Below are positions 21,038-33,000 of a DNA stretch of 64,000 bases, in pieces. The notes beneath the pieces are model-generated. The model was not told the DNA's origin. It did no database searches and worked only from the letters and a program-made list of their open reading frames with translations. Location: contig JADNRV010000078.1 in assembly GCA_015499995.1 (NCBI GenBank), positions 183,833-247,832 of the forward strand, given 5' to 3'. The DNA comes from Flammula alnicola (lineage: Eukaryota > Basidiomycota > Agaricomycetes > Agaricales > Strophariaceae). A program made the translations under genes and the position numbers. Position 1 is the stretch's first letter; each line of letters begins with the position of its first letter.

Positions 21038-23303
21038 ATGGCCCATCAACTATTAGTTTCGCTGCTTGCAACTGTAGGGGTCTACGGTCTCTACAAACTC
21101 GCCAAATTCCTCTATGATCAATGGACTTCGCCTTTGCGTGTTCTTCCCGGTCCTCCGAATTCCAGCTTTATATTCGGGAACTTGAAAGAGATCTGGGAAG
21201 CTGTGAGTATTGCTATCTATCAGTTTGACGATGTGCTCGCTAACTTGCAATCCTGCAGGAAAACTCAGTTCTTCATGAGAAGTGGGTTGAGCAGTATGGT
21301 TCGACCATCAAATATAAAGCATTTGTTGGTGTGAGTGTCTCGCATGGTGTATTTCGAGCGAAATTTGCTTACGCATTACTCAGTCGAATCGCCTCTATAC
21401 CATCGATACGAAGGCTTTAAATCACGTCTTGATGAACAACTATATCTACCAGAGACCCGAAGTAGCTCGCTACAATCTTAGCAGAATTTTGGGTAATGGG
21501 GTCCTGGTTGTTGAAGAAGATAAACACAAACAGCAGGTGCGTATTTCAGCTTATACATGCAGGGGGGATTGCGCTGACGACTGGGAAATGTTGCTTATAG
21601 CGGAGGATCATGGTTAGGAGAATTATCATTCTCTAAATATGTTGGTCTAGCTGAGGCCCATCTCCAGAACCCTGCTTTTGGTGCAGCTCAAATACGAGAG
21701 TTGACTGAAATCTTTGTCGAGAAGTCTATTCAGGTATCTTTCGATCATGTACGAAAGGCTGTGATGGCGTTTGACGATTATGTACCACTCCTACAGCTTC
21801 GAGATATTTGGGAAGAAGAATGCAACAAGGAAGGAACAAATGGTCGCGTTGAAGTTCTCTCTTGGCTCAGTAAAATGACTCTGGACGTCATTGGATTAGC
21901 AGGTACGAATTTCTGTTCTCCGAAATGCCAGCAATTCTGACTCTTAACTAGGGTTTAATTACAAGTTCGATGCATTGTCCGGTGACGCGAATGAGCTCAA
22001 TGAGGCGTTTTCCACCATTTTCCGGTCCGAAACGAGAGTGTCGCTCATTCCAATAATCAGAGGAATGTTTCCTGCTCTCCGTTTCCTCGTATGTTGTTTC
22101 CCGTGTATTGTCTACCAGTCCTGATTTGCCCTTGCTTCTGTTTAGCGCAATAAACGAGATGCTGACACCAAACGCGCCGCCGAAAGCATGGACCGCATTG
22201 GGAACCAGCTGTTGAGCGACAGCAAGGCTGCCGTCATGGACAACAAAACGTCTTGGACGAGGCGTGACCTTCTTTCTTGCTTGTCAGAGCAAATACATCT
22301 ACAGACCTACCACCTAGTCAACGCATGGCAGATGAAGATGTTTAGCTCGTGAGTACCTACTTTTTCTGATGCGGCTTATACCAATGTATGAGGATAGAGG
22401 TGCCAACATTCTTGGTTGCTGGACACGAGACGACAAGGTTCGTGAATAGCACTAGCTATTCAGATCAATTGCTGAATTGATTTAACCAGCACTGGGACAA
22501 CATGGGCCTTGTTCGCCCTAACCCAAAATCTTGAGGCGCAGACCAAGCTTCGAAACGAACTCCTCGCGGTCGGCACGGACAACCCTACGATGGACGAATT
22601 GAATGCCCTGCCGTACCTGGATGCGGTCGTCCGAGAGACCTTGCGTGTACATGCTCCTGTACCAGCAACAACACGTGTAGCCGTGCAAGATGATATATTG
22701 CCTTTGAACAGCCGATCACAGATAAATATGGAAATAAGTTGGACGCAATCAAGTGAGATATATTAACTGTATGGTCATTACTGATCTTTTCTGAACACGG
22801 CTTTTCTCTTGTAGGATCAAGAAAGGTGAAACCTTGCTCATTCCTATTCTCGCTATGAATCGGGCAAAATCATTTGGGGTGAAGATGCTGTGGAGTTCAA
22901 GTACGTTTGCTCCCCATGAGGATGGTTATAAGCTTCTCATATACGCCTACTCTGAACAGCCAGAACGATGGGAAAAGATCCGAGGCTGCAACTACGATTC
23001 CTGGAGTCTGGGGAAACATGATGACTTTCCTTGGTGGACCTCGTGCCTGTATCGGATATCGTTTCTCTCTCGTCGAGTACGTCCTTATTTTTTTTAATTA
23101 TTGCCCAAATACTGATTGGCCAATGTCGCGTAAAGGATGAAGGCCTTATTGTTTACCCTTGTCAGAGCCTTCGAGTTTGAGCTGCGGTGCCTGCAAGTGA
23201 CATCGCGAAGAAGGCGTTCATTGTCCAGCGACCTCTTCTGAAATCAGACCCGAAGGGTGGCAACCAGATGCCTTTGATACTCAAGCCCGTTAATCGTGCT
23301 TGA
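21038..23303 (+). pseudogene. Cytochrome P450 monooxygenase, multi-exon, with several single-base deletions
   Basis: The start is MAHQLLVSLLATVGVYGLYK, a membrane anchor, followed by the proline hinge VLPGPPNSSFIFGNL. Later parts are [17 protein letters not shown] (I-helix oxygen-binding), [14 protein letters not shown] (ExxR), PERW and [13 protein letters not shown] (heme-binding Cys). It ends with LILKPVNRA at 23303. All landmark motifs are present but not in one frame. I count five places where one base seems missing from a short run: about 22274, 22342, 22869, 22981 and 23181. No insertion is seen. Either the gene died recently or the assembly is short at homopolymers. It sits between two copies of the duplicated hydrolase, suggesting a small oxidative/hydrolytic cluster. 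I cannot place the CYP family. Confidence 0.85.
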
Positions 23304-23885
23304 ACCTTGCGGTGTCGGGTGGGGCTTCTTACCTTTTTCTTACCCGTGATACTAGTTTAATGAGCGAAGTGGCGGACTAAGTATCAGTATTTATGCGACG
23401 TCGTTGCACCTTCAATAAGCATTTTTCGAGTACAAATATCTGATTGATATTGCTAGGCCCTGCTTTTGCTGTGCAAAGCTGTCGTTCTTGGTCTCGAAGA
23501 CTCGGACTTCAATATCATCCATTATTCCGCCTGAACTTTGGGAAGTTCCGTAGCCTGCCCTCATTCATCCTGAATCATTGAGAGATTGTTTCAAGAGTCG
23601 AATATAATATTCGGAACGTAGACGTAGGATCTCAATCGTGGAGCGAGGACGTTCATGCATCTAGCAGTGTGCGAATTCACGCGTTTCGACCCGCTCGTTA
23701 TCACGCGCATCAAGAGTCCCTTTCCCACCAAATTGAATCAAATGATGCACTCTCTCTTTTTCAGATGGTACGATGTCGATTTGGACATGTGGCAGACAAC
23801 CTCATCCACATGATTATGTCGAGTTCGTGTACAGTGAATACCTCAAGGTCCTGGGTCTGCTGGTCGTTGCTTCCCCTCCTTCACC
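23304..23885. other. Intergenic between the P450 and hydrolase copy 3
   Basis: No gene recognised. Promoter similarity to copies 1 and 2 is weak here, so this copy is the more diverged member. Confidence 0.4.
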
Positions 23886-25203
23886 ATGACATACACTTTC
23901 CGGAAGCAGCCTCTCAAAGGCTTGTTCTTGGTTTACCAACTCATAAGCACCTTGCTTATTCGATTCCCTGTATGGGCTCTGCTTAATATACCGAGGTAAG
24001 AGTGTTCTCTCCGTCTCCGGTTGAGCAAGATGACTGAGCACGCGCTTTCTGTGTAAGATCATCGCGTCCACGGAAAAGCTGGAGTTTGAAGAGGACAGTC
24101 ATGGTAAATGCTGTCCGTCACGCAATGGATACCATTTCCCAGTGAGACTCGTATATTTTCTTTCACAATATCTCGGATCTTGACCGGATTCTCGTTCGTA
24201 GGGTGGGCCAGCCCACTACAGCGGATCACCTGACCATTGTTGAAGGCCGTGGTATTAATGGCGTGTGGGTGGAAGCGGCCAACGACCTCATCACGGGCGA
24301 TCTCAAGTTGTGGGCAGAAGCTGTGGATGTGTCGTCTATTCGGATTCCAGGTTATTGGACGCACAAGAAAGGCTCCACCATCAGGTCGCGTCTCCTCCTC
24401 AGCCAGGAGAGAAGGTTATCTTGCAGTTCCACGGAGGTGGTTACATTCATCTCTCAGCCCATCCGAAGGACCCCACGGCTGCCATCGTTAGGGGCTTCGT
24501 CAAAGAGATTGACGATGTCCAACGGGTATTTTCTCTCGAGTACCGTTTGGCGTCCGGCAAGCCCTTAAACCTGCCCACCCATTCCCAACACAATTATTGA
24601 CGCGCTCGCGGGTTACAATTACCTCGTAAATGTTGTTGGATTCGCCCCGGAGAATATTATCCTTTCAGGGATTCTGCCGGTGGAAACCTAGCTCACGCAC
24701 TCACGCGTTACCTGACTGAGAATCAAGGCTCGACCGACGTCAGTTTGCCCGGTCCTCCTGGAGGTCTTATATTGCTCTCACCGTGGATTGACTTGGGTAC
24801 GACCACCGAATCACTCCCCAATGGCTCCGCGAAGATGTTCTTAAAGTCGGATTACATCGGTAACCCTGATGGCGATGTCAATTATGCCAAGGAGGCATTC
24901 AGCGGCCTTCACGGGCTCAGCATCCTCGAGACCAACCCCTATATCTCTCCGGGTTCCCTGGATCCAGCCCTCGTCGTCGACTTCAAGAAATTCCCGAGAA
25001 CATTCATCGTCGCTGGCGGCGCAGAGGTTCTGTATGATTCCATCATCACGTTTAGGGATCGTATGATCAAGGATTTGGGCGAGGACAAGGTTCGTTACTT
25101 TGAAGCGCCTGATGGCATTCACGACTACCTTGTTTTCACGTGGCACGAACCGGAGAGGACAAACACACTGAAGGAGATTAACAAATGGGTGAAGACACTG
25201 TGA
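23886..25203 (+). pseudogene. Alpha/beta-hydrolase, tandem copy 3, four single-base deletions
   Basis: Exons 23886-23995, 24058-24141 and 24202-25203, the same structure as copy 2. The protein starts MTYTFRKQPLKGLFLVYQ. Relative to copy 2, one base is missing at about 24383 (AAGG now AGG), about 24570-24580, about 24597 (TTGGAC now TTGAC) and about 24669 (GGGGAT now GGGAT). The last falls in the GDSAGG nucleophile motif. Adding four bases makes the coding length divisible by three (1200), which supports four independent losses. The HGGGYIHLSAHP and DGIHDYLVF motifs are otherwise conserved, so decay must be recent or apparent only. Confidence 0.8.
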
Positions 25204-27070
25204 TAATGTTTCTGAACAACTACTACTAGGCAACTGTATGAGTGTCACGAATAGCGTACGATAACTTCTGAATTACAAAGGCTCGTGAACAACAGCTATT
25301 TTTCGCACTGCTTCAAGCAGCTAGGGGCTTTCTTGAAGAGGACGAAGAGTTTTAATTTTCTGTGGATACTTAACATAGTCATCATGACCTGTCAAGGAGG
25401 AACTGCAGTCTTGCCTGAGCACAATGGAGAGGGAACTTGTCGCCTCCACAAATTTCCAATCGAGTGTAAAGGCGACGTATCCATGGTGGCAGTGGTTTAC
25501 GATGATACGAGATTCTACGTAAGTGCTGTTGGTGTCGACGATGAAAAAATCTTCTGGGAGCGGCAAATGGCAGGTGTCAACGTTTGGCAGGAAAATATAG
25601 GAAGCCGGCAAACAACACTTACATTGATCATACTCACCGTCCTTGAAGTATTGTGGATACGTTTTGCCATACACTTGAAATTCAATCCAGTTCCCATCCG
25701 AGTCTGAGACAGTTATTAATTAAGCGCCCAACCTGGCCCGGCCATCAAAACAGGATAAGCGCCAAACTGAACCAACGAATCTGTCAAACCACAGGGGGTC
25801 CTAATTTAAATTAAACGGACCCATTGCAGGCCCGCAGGGCACGACAAGCTAATGCCAATCAATATGCTGAGAAATAGCGAGCTTCAGTGATGCGTGTAGG
25901 CTTTGCACCTACACAACCAATGTCAACTTGAAGAAATAATCCCTGTATGTGTGGGCATCCGGTGAAGGGGAAGGATGAACCCTCTTCCTTTTACATCGTC
26001 GAGAGAAGTGTTGCTTGGGAGGATTTGGGACAACCCAAAGTCGTATAATGCATAGCGGACGTGAGGGGGGTACCCTTGGGCCTCTAGCACTTCGAGGTCG
26101 CCATCTTAACAATATTCACACCAACGTTTGATCTGAAAATCACAGTGCGCGATGCAATGTTCATATGACAAATTTCTATTGCTGCACGGTGAGCACATGA
26201 GTAAGATGAGCTGTGGAGTCTCCTACCTCAAGACACGCTTTGGTGATTTCCATCAGTCAGACCACAGTAGAAAACTCTAATTGAAGGCGTAGTCCCATCA
26301 GAACATTGTCAGTGGATATAATTTCCGGTGGATCGTCAACAATGGTGGGCCTTGGCGTAACAGCGAACATGCAAGTATCGAAGGTAAGATACTCAATGAC
26401 GGGGATGCTATGGTTTTAGGTATCCTTGTGCAGATCTTGGCTATTTGGCAATGCGCCGCCGGACCGTGTAGTTCGATAGAAATAGTTCATCAATTGTGAT
26501 TTCTGGTGACTCAAGACAAGAATTTACTTAATAACTAAGTCCCTTCCTAGTCTATTCCGAGCTGCCCAAACTCGAACTGAGGCAGGGGAGAATATCAAAG
26601 TGCGCACCTAGATATGAAAGACCAGTGGGAGATTCGTCCCAAATTCGGAATCTGCCGTGCATGGGCCGACTCGGAGGTAGTAGTGGCGTCGGAGGTAGGC
26701 TGGTGGCTGGAGAACTGGAGAATATATTCATGTCCAGGTTTTGTCCAGTGGATATAGAGGGTGTATCCTGTTGTGGCAAAGAAGGGTGCAGTGCAGAAAG
26801 GTCCATGCTAAGATTGCCCTTTTTAACCTCACGACATTCGACATGGTGAGCCGGAAAAGGATAATTCCAAAATATTGTACGGAGTTTCCAGATGCAAAGG
26901 AGATCCAAGCCGGATTATTCTGAGATTTCTGGCAAGCCGTAGAAAACTGCCAGTGGAAGCTAAGGTGGTATGTACAGAAGGATCGCAGCGGCATTTGAGC
27001 AACCATTAAGCGTGGGAAGATATTGGACTTGGTTATTTAGAAACCCAAAGCTACAATAACTCTTACACCC
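25204..27070. other. Intergenic; two weakly supported frames
   Basis: Nearly 1.9 kb without a recognisable gene. On the minus strand, 25321-25720 reads SDGNWIEFQVYGKTYPQYF in one frame and shows splice-like sites, so a small gene may lie here. Another minus-strand frame at 26552-26830 is Ser/Pro-rich (SLPPTPLLPPSRP). Neither has a domain I know. Treat both as unproven. Confidence 0.35.
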
Positions 27071-30000
27071 ATGCCAACGAAAGGCGACAATCTGGAACAC
27101 AAGGATAGCGAACTCAAGGGACCCAGACCTCGTCGCCTTTTCTCTTTTGACTCCATAAAGTCTGCAGCCTCGTCACGACACTCGTCGTCCGACCATGAGA
27201 CGCCTAAGGGCCCAAGACCGTTGAATCCATTCGACCTTTCAGATGTACAGGAACACGATGATGAACACGAAGGAAATATCAAAGTTCCGAGGCCCACGAG
27301 ACTGCCAACGGAACCTACCCCAGAACCAGAAGTGGCGCCCGCGAGGGAATTTGATTCTTCGAATCCACCAGAACAAGGATCTTCGTCAACAAGATTGGTA
27401 CCGGTTCGACCAATTACATTAGCTTCTGTGCGATCGTTTACCGCAGATTCCGCGCCTTCAACTCCTTCACCTACCAGAGCCCGCTGGGAAAATTTGAGGC
27501 AACATGTTCTTCCAGCTCCGAGTCGTCCGTTGACACCCCCGCAAAGACCACCATCGGCCCAGTCATCCGTCTACAGCGGTCATCCATCAAGGTCGAACAC
27601 TCCAAAGCCTTCTCGCTTAGCAAGACTTGGATTCAGACATGTCGTAGAACAGGCACGAGAGGTGGTAGATGATGCACGGAAATTCGGAGAGGAAATTCAG
27701 CGGGCATGTGCTGTTGCGCGGTACGCGGAACAGCAGAGATCATCGAAGGAGAGGGACATTCATGCTTCGACGACAACACTGACGAGTACTGCGACTATGG
27801 CCTCATCATCGACGATGACCGTTGGGAAGAAGATGGATTACCTGCGCCGGCCACAGTCCGTTTCGTCGGTATCATTGACTTCGACTACATCTGGTTCGAC
27901 TGCGCCTTCTCTTCGATTTCTTTACCAGATCCTTGTCTACCACTCTGGACCTACCGGAGATCCAGGGCAGATGGTCTCCGTACACCTACCTCACGAGAGT
28001 CAGGTGTTGGCTACTCTTCTGTCTCCTTTTCTTACGCCGACGAAATATCCAATGACGAGAGTGGATGAGGAACGAACCACGGCGGTAGAGGCTTTTGAAT
28101 TAGTGTCGAAGAGCTGGTCTCCACTCGACGAGGTAAATATGAGTTCCTCATTGACATGAATGAATGACTAAGGCCTTACTAGGCTGCAACCGTCGAAAGG
28201 TGTCTATGGTGCACAAAAGCTGCTACCAGCCTTCCTCCCAGCAGCACGCGTACGCGTATATTGGGCTCCTTATGGCGTCTTCTCGTCCCAGGAGATAAGA
28301 ACCGAATTCTGTTGACGACGCCGGGTTATCAGTCCATTTCAAACGGACTATTATTACTTCTGGTGGCCTTATATCGTTCATCGACTTCTCTAATGAACAG
28401 CAACAATATTTACCTTGGATCTCCGACTCTCAAGTCTCCCAACCTGTTCCATTTTGCGTCGGCGAACTTTCAGCAGCCGCCACATCCAGACATCAACCTT
28501 CTCCAAGACCTGATACCTCAGTTTCTGTCTGGGTCGCTGGGAGAACTCGAGGATGACGGAGTAGAGGAAATTTATGGGGTGGAGTTTGGCGCAGCAGACA
28601 GGAGGCATCTTGTCACTGTACGGCAAGCGGTGTTCTTGGAGTCGTTAGTCACATGTATCGAAAACTCTCCAGGAACTGGGGAATGGCTTTTGTGCAATGT
28701 GATTGAGGTACGCACTGTTTCTCCCAGGCTAGGCCATACAACTATTTTTTTTCTGCGCAAAGCTCACCACAATTTTCACAGCAATACTGGCCACTTCCTT
28801 CTTTTGAGACATGGACGACGCTGCAAGCGGCAATCTGCTCTCGAAAACTCAGCACTTTCTGCCGCTTCTCTCTGCCCCTCCTTAAGCCCTATATCTCTCG
28901 TTATTCTGCTGCACCTTCGACTCCTGTTCAGACATCCCGGATGCCTTCTTCCTCGTCCTCGTCGACCTCTTTAGATACCTTTAATTTCCAACCCAGAAGC
29001 ATGACAATACCTTCACAGATTGTCGATATCCTTCAGAACAGAATCATACCTGAAGCTGAGGCCTTGGACAACAGTACGGGTTTGGATGATAAGATCGTCC
29101 TTGAGACGCGGAAGCTCGTCGTGAGGGTTCTTCTGGAACTCATTTGTTTGGATCTTGATGTGGGAAGTCCCATGACAGACGTGTTTGGAGGCACGAGTCC
29201 AAGAGCTTTTGAGGGCTTCGGCTCGGGTGATGGGTTGAACAAGTTGGTTAAATGGGCTATTGGCACAGTGTCTCAGTGGTATAGAGCTGGCAGCAATTTA
29301 CCTTGGAAGGCCGTTCTGGAGAAAACAGTCAATCATGTCGTAAGTTCTGGTTCCATACCATCTTTGTGCATAATTCACAATTCAAGTTTACTTTCCATAA
29401 TACCAGGTTTCGGGAGACTGGTCAACATCGATAGGCATTTTATCTGCTTTGCTGAAATACGTGCCCGAAGATGTGAAGAAACCCATGTTCTCATCTATCG
29501 TTCCGATTCTGAATGACGTAAGGCAAATTTCAACCTAGCTTTCAAAGTCGATCCTATTTAATTGACGTTCATGTCTGCAGCAACTGGTCCAACAACCCCC
29601 TCCGTATCCATCTCCACGAATCGCAGAGTTTCTCACATCGCTTTCAAGAGCTCTTCCCCCGATATTTTACAAGCCTCTCTTTGCATGTGCAACATCGGAC
29701 AAGGAAGTCATCGTCGTCAACCATCTCTGCACACTACAGGTGCATTCGAAGTATGTCAGGGATTATTGGCTAAGAGACGCGGATATGATGTGCCTCGCGC
29801 TCCTCGGCAGTGCGGGGGACTCGAAGTCTGACGGTATGCCCAGTCAGTGGGGTGTTGTCCGCTTAGGTCAACTGGTATTGTTGGTCGAGTTGATAGGGAA
29901 AATCCAGCTGGTCAGGCACGAGAAAGAAGCTTCTGCAAATGTGAGTCCACTGTGGAACGTTGGTTGCTACCAGAGACTAATGAGGTTTTGGCAGGGTTCC

Positions 30001-33000
30001 GCTGATAATAAATTCGTCGAATCCTTGAGGTTTGTGGCAGCGTTGGAGGCACGCCTTTGGCTGATGATTGAGGTTAAGGTGATTAGACTTGTTCTAGTGC
30101 CCTTCTCAAACCATTCTGACTCAATGTTGCCACAACAGGAACGGACGACATTGATACCTCCGTCACAACGCATGTTGCTTTGCATCTTGTTCCGCGAATT
30201 CAGGCTGCTGACTCGATCGCTGAAGTCGTACGTAGCTCTTTTTCCCCCTCTGCCTACCTATTTTAATTCTATTTATTTGACTAGTGCTCCTTGGTTGTCC
30301 CGGACCCTTCAGTGGTTTGACGTCTTTTTCGCTGATGAATATATCGGTGACTTGGAACAGGATGTGACCGTCGCGGTGGAGCGTGTACAAGGTCTATACA
30401 CGGCTGCGCGAGCCGGCGTACAACAGAGCCACAAGGTGAGATTAGATGGTTTTCGATATCTGGCCTTTGACAATCGGGCCTGATTTTTCTCTTGCACCAG
30501 CGCCATACATCGATGTTGGCCGCAACCATTGACAAATCAGTGCCTGCAGACCAATCCGACGCCGGAAAAGATCTCGATCTTGCAGCTACTTTCGTTGAGC
30601 ACAGAAAACTTATCGATTCGCTCTCTAAAGGATACCCTCATAAAGCTATGAAACTTTTCGTCGCCGTGTCAACTATAATTCCCACAGAAGACTACAAGAA
30701 TCTCGGGCCTCTGCTCTGGCAGCATTGCTTGTTGGACAATGTTGATTCATCTTCTACTGCATCGGTGGGTTCAAACTGCCGTAAATATATATGCCGAGCT
30801 GAATACAACTTTGTTACGCAGGCCTGTTTTCTGCTCATGCAATGTGCGGAAAGGACACCCATGGACGTGCTTGCCGTCATGGAGGTCGATTTGCAGACGT
30901 AAGTGATCCCCAACTATTTCCTTCTCTCATCTTACTAATTCGTTCATCGTCATGTCAAGCTCGGATGATATGACCCGCTTGGAAGCAGTACGGAAACTCA
31001 GCATTATGATCAACTGGCGATTCCAGATCACGAGCCAAAACTTTGTAACCGATCGAACACATCGTCCATTCAAGCTTGCTCGCCCTCCGCTACCATTCAT
31101 AGCCACAGATATGGGCACCAGCATCTATGTCCATGTTGAAGATCCAAACGAGAGCAAAGATAAGGATGATGTGCCACTGGAACTGAAGAAACGCTTAGCG
31201 GAGCTTGGTTGGGCAGAGGAAGACGCTGGAATTGTTGATCCTCGTCAGGAATGGATTAAAACGCCTTTGTCAATCTTGCCAGCGAACCAATGGGATCGTC
31301 AGGAAGTAGGCACGACTGATGTGAACTTTGGCCCACCATCCCCGAATGGAAGCCCTCAACCTTCACCAAGACATGGTCGCATACAGCGAGACCACCTTCA
31401 GCAAATCCCCCAACCTGAAGATATATCGTCTCTTCTTCGTAGGAATAGCAGCTCAGGAGGGCCAATGAATGTCATCAAGCGAAGAGCCGTCTTCGTTCCA
31501 TCGTTGACGCTCATTTTCCCTCGTCTTTGCACCCTGCTGTTTGATGCGAACTTCGCAGTTGCATCTGCAGCTCGGACGACGATATTGGACCTGATGCGGA
31601 ATGATCCAGCCCTCTTGACCAGGCCCATACTCGATCTTCTTGCAGGAGAAAATAAGGACATCAAGTCAGCAATTTCCACCTTCACAGCCTTGATGCATGT
31701 CCGCCGGTTTCTACCTCCTCCTCTAACCCATAATATCTTCAACAACTTGTCTGGCTTCTTAAAACTCCTTTCGAGACACCCCGATACACCAGATGCCCTC
31801 CATGACTTTGGACTAGTCATTCCGATCGTGGCAAATCTGGCTACACAAGTCAGTGGTATGTCTATCAGGGAAATACGTCGCTCCAAAATCGAACATTTCG
31901 TCATTCCAACTGGCTCTCTATGGTTTTCTGCCTCGGCTCCTAAAGGGCCGATGTTTCCGAGAAACGTCGGAACCTCCGAAGATCCCTTTGAACCTGTTCC
32001 TCCGCGTTTGGTGTCCATTGCTATGATCAGAGTATCCCAGAACATGTTCTTCCTCTCCATGCTCAAACGAAACTACCAAGACGTTCAAGTCATCCGAAAG
32101 AACATGTCGCGACTGATCCTCCCTTCTCTTGATGATCAAGGCCTTGCGAAGAACCTAGAAATGCAGGATTTCATTCCACGGAAACATCTGCCAGATACTC
32201 GACCCTCTTTGAAAAATGGGACCGTGGAAGTGTTGTCGTTGATGGTGTCTCGGAGTTATATCCTTCTTGTTGCGCAAATTTTTCGTTCAATGCCAAGACA
32301 CCTGAGCGACCGCCATGAATTAGCTGTCCTCATCGATGGATTGAATCGAATACTTGTTGCCCATGGTGATGACATCAATATCGTCAGCCAGGTTCTCATC
32401 GGTCAGTCCTTTTACTCCTTAGTTGTGGCTCCATGAATTAATTTTTAAAAATATAGCATTCATGGTCGCAAGTGCTCGGTTCAGACGGCTGTTCACGTCA
32501 AGCAGTGGATACACGCTTTTCGTGCCTGCCCTTGTCAAAGTGTACACTGAAACCCCGTCGCACCCAGGCATCCGCAACGCCATCGAATACGCGGTCAACA
32601 AGTTCTATGCCCTCCACAAGGAGTCCTTTTTGTATCAAAGTATCAATACTATTGGCCAGCTATCCATGCTTCCTGGCATTGATGCCGCTTGGTTCTCAAA
32701 AGGGGTCTACGAATTATTTTTCTCCCTCAAGAGAACCTTATCCCCTTCGACGGTAGACGTTGGAGGCATCCGCAACGCGAACAAAGCCGAGGAACGTGAA
32801 GCCCTCATCCTTCACACTGCCGATGAGAAACCACAGACCTTCCTAGCGGCGATAAGGCGCGTCGAATCCCAAACTGGCATACAGATGTCTTTCCAACTTC
32901 CGGATGTATACGAGTGCACTGAGCGCTTGAGCATGGACGACTTCGTCCGCTTGTTCTTGACTGTTATAGCACACGACCTTTCCATCTCACGAGCACAACA

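Noticed and set aside
25285..25707. 140-residue plus-strand frame with two hydrophobic stretches
   Set aside because: No family match; the minus strand of the same place looks at least as coding-like, so neither is listed as a gene.
30927..32139. Minus-strand frames of 65-222 residues inside the UNC80-like gene
   Set aside because: Antisense of a long exon with clear plus-strand coding character.
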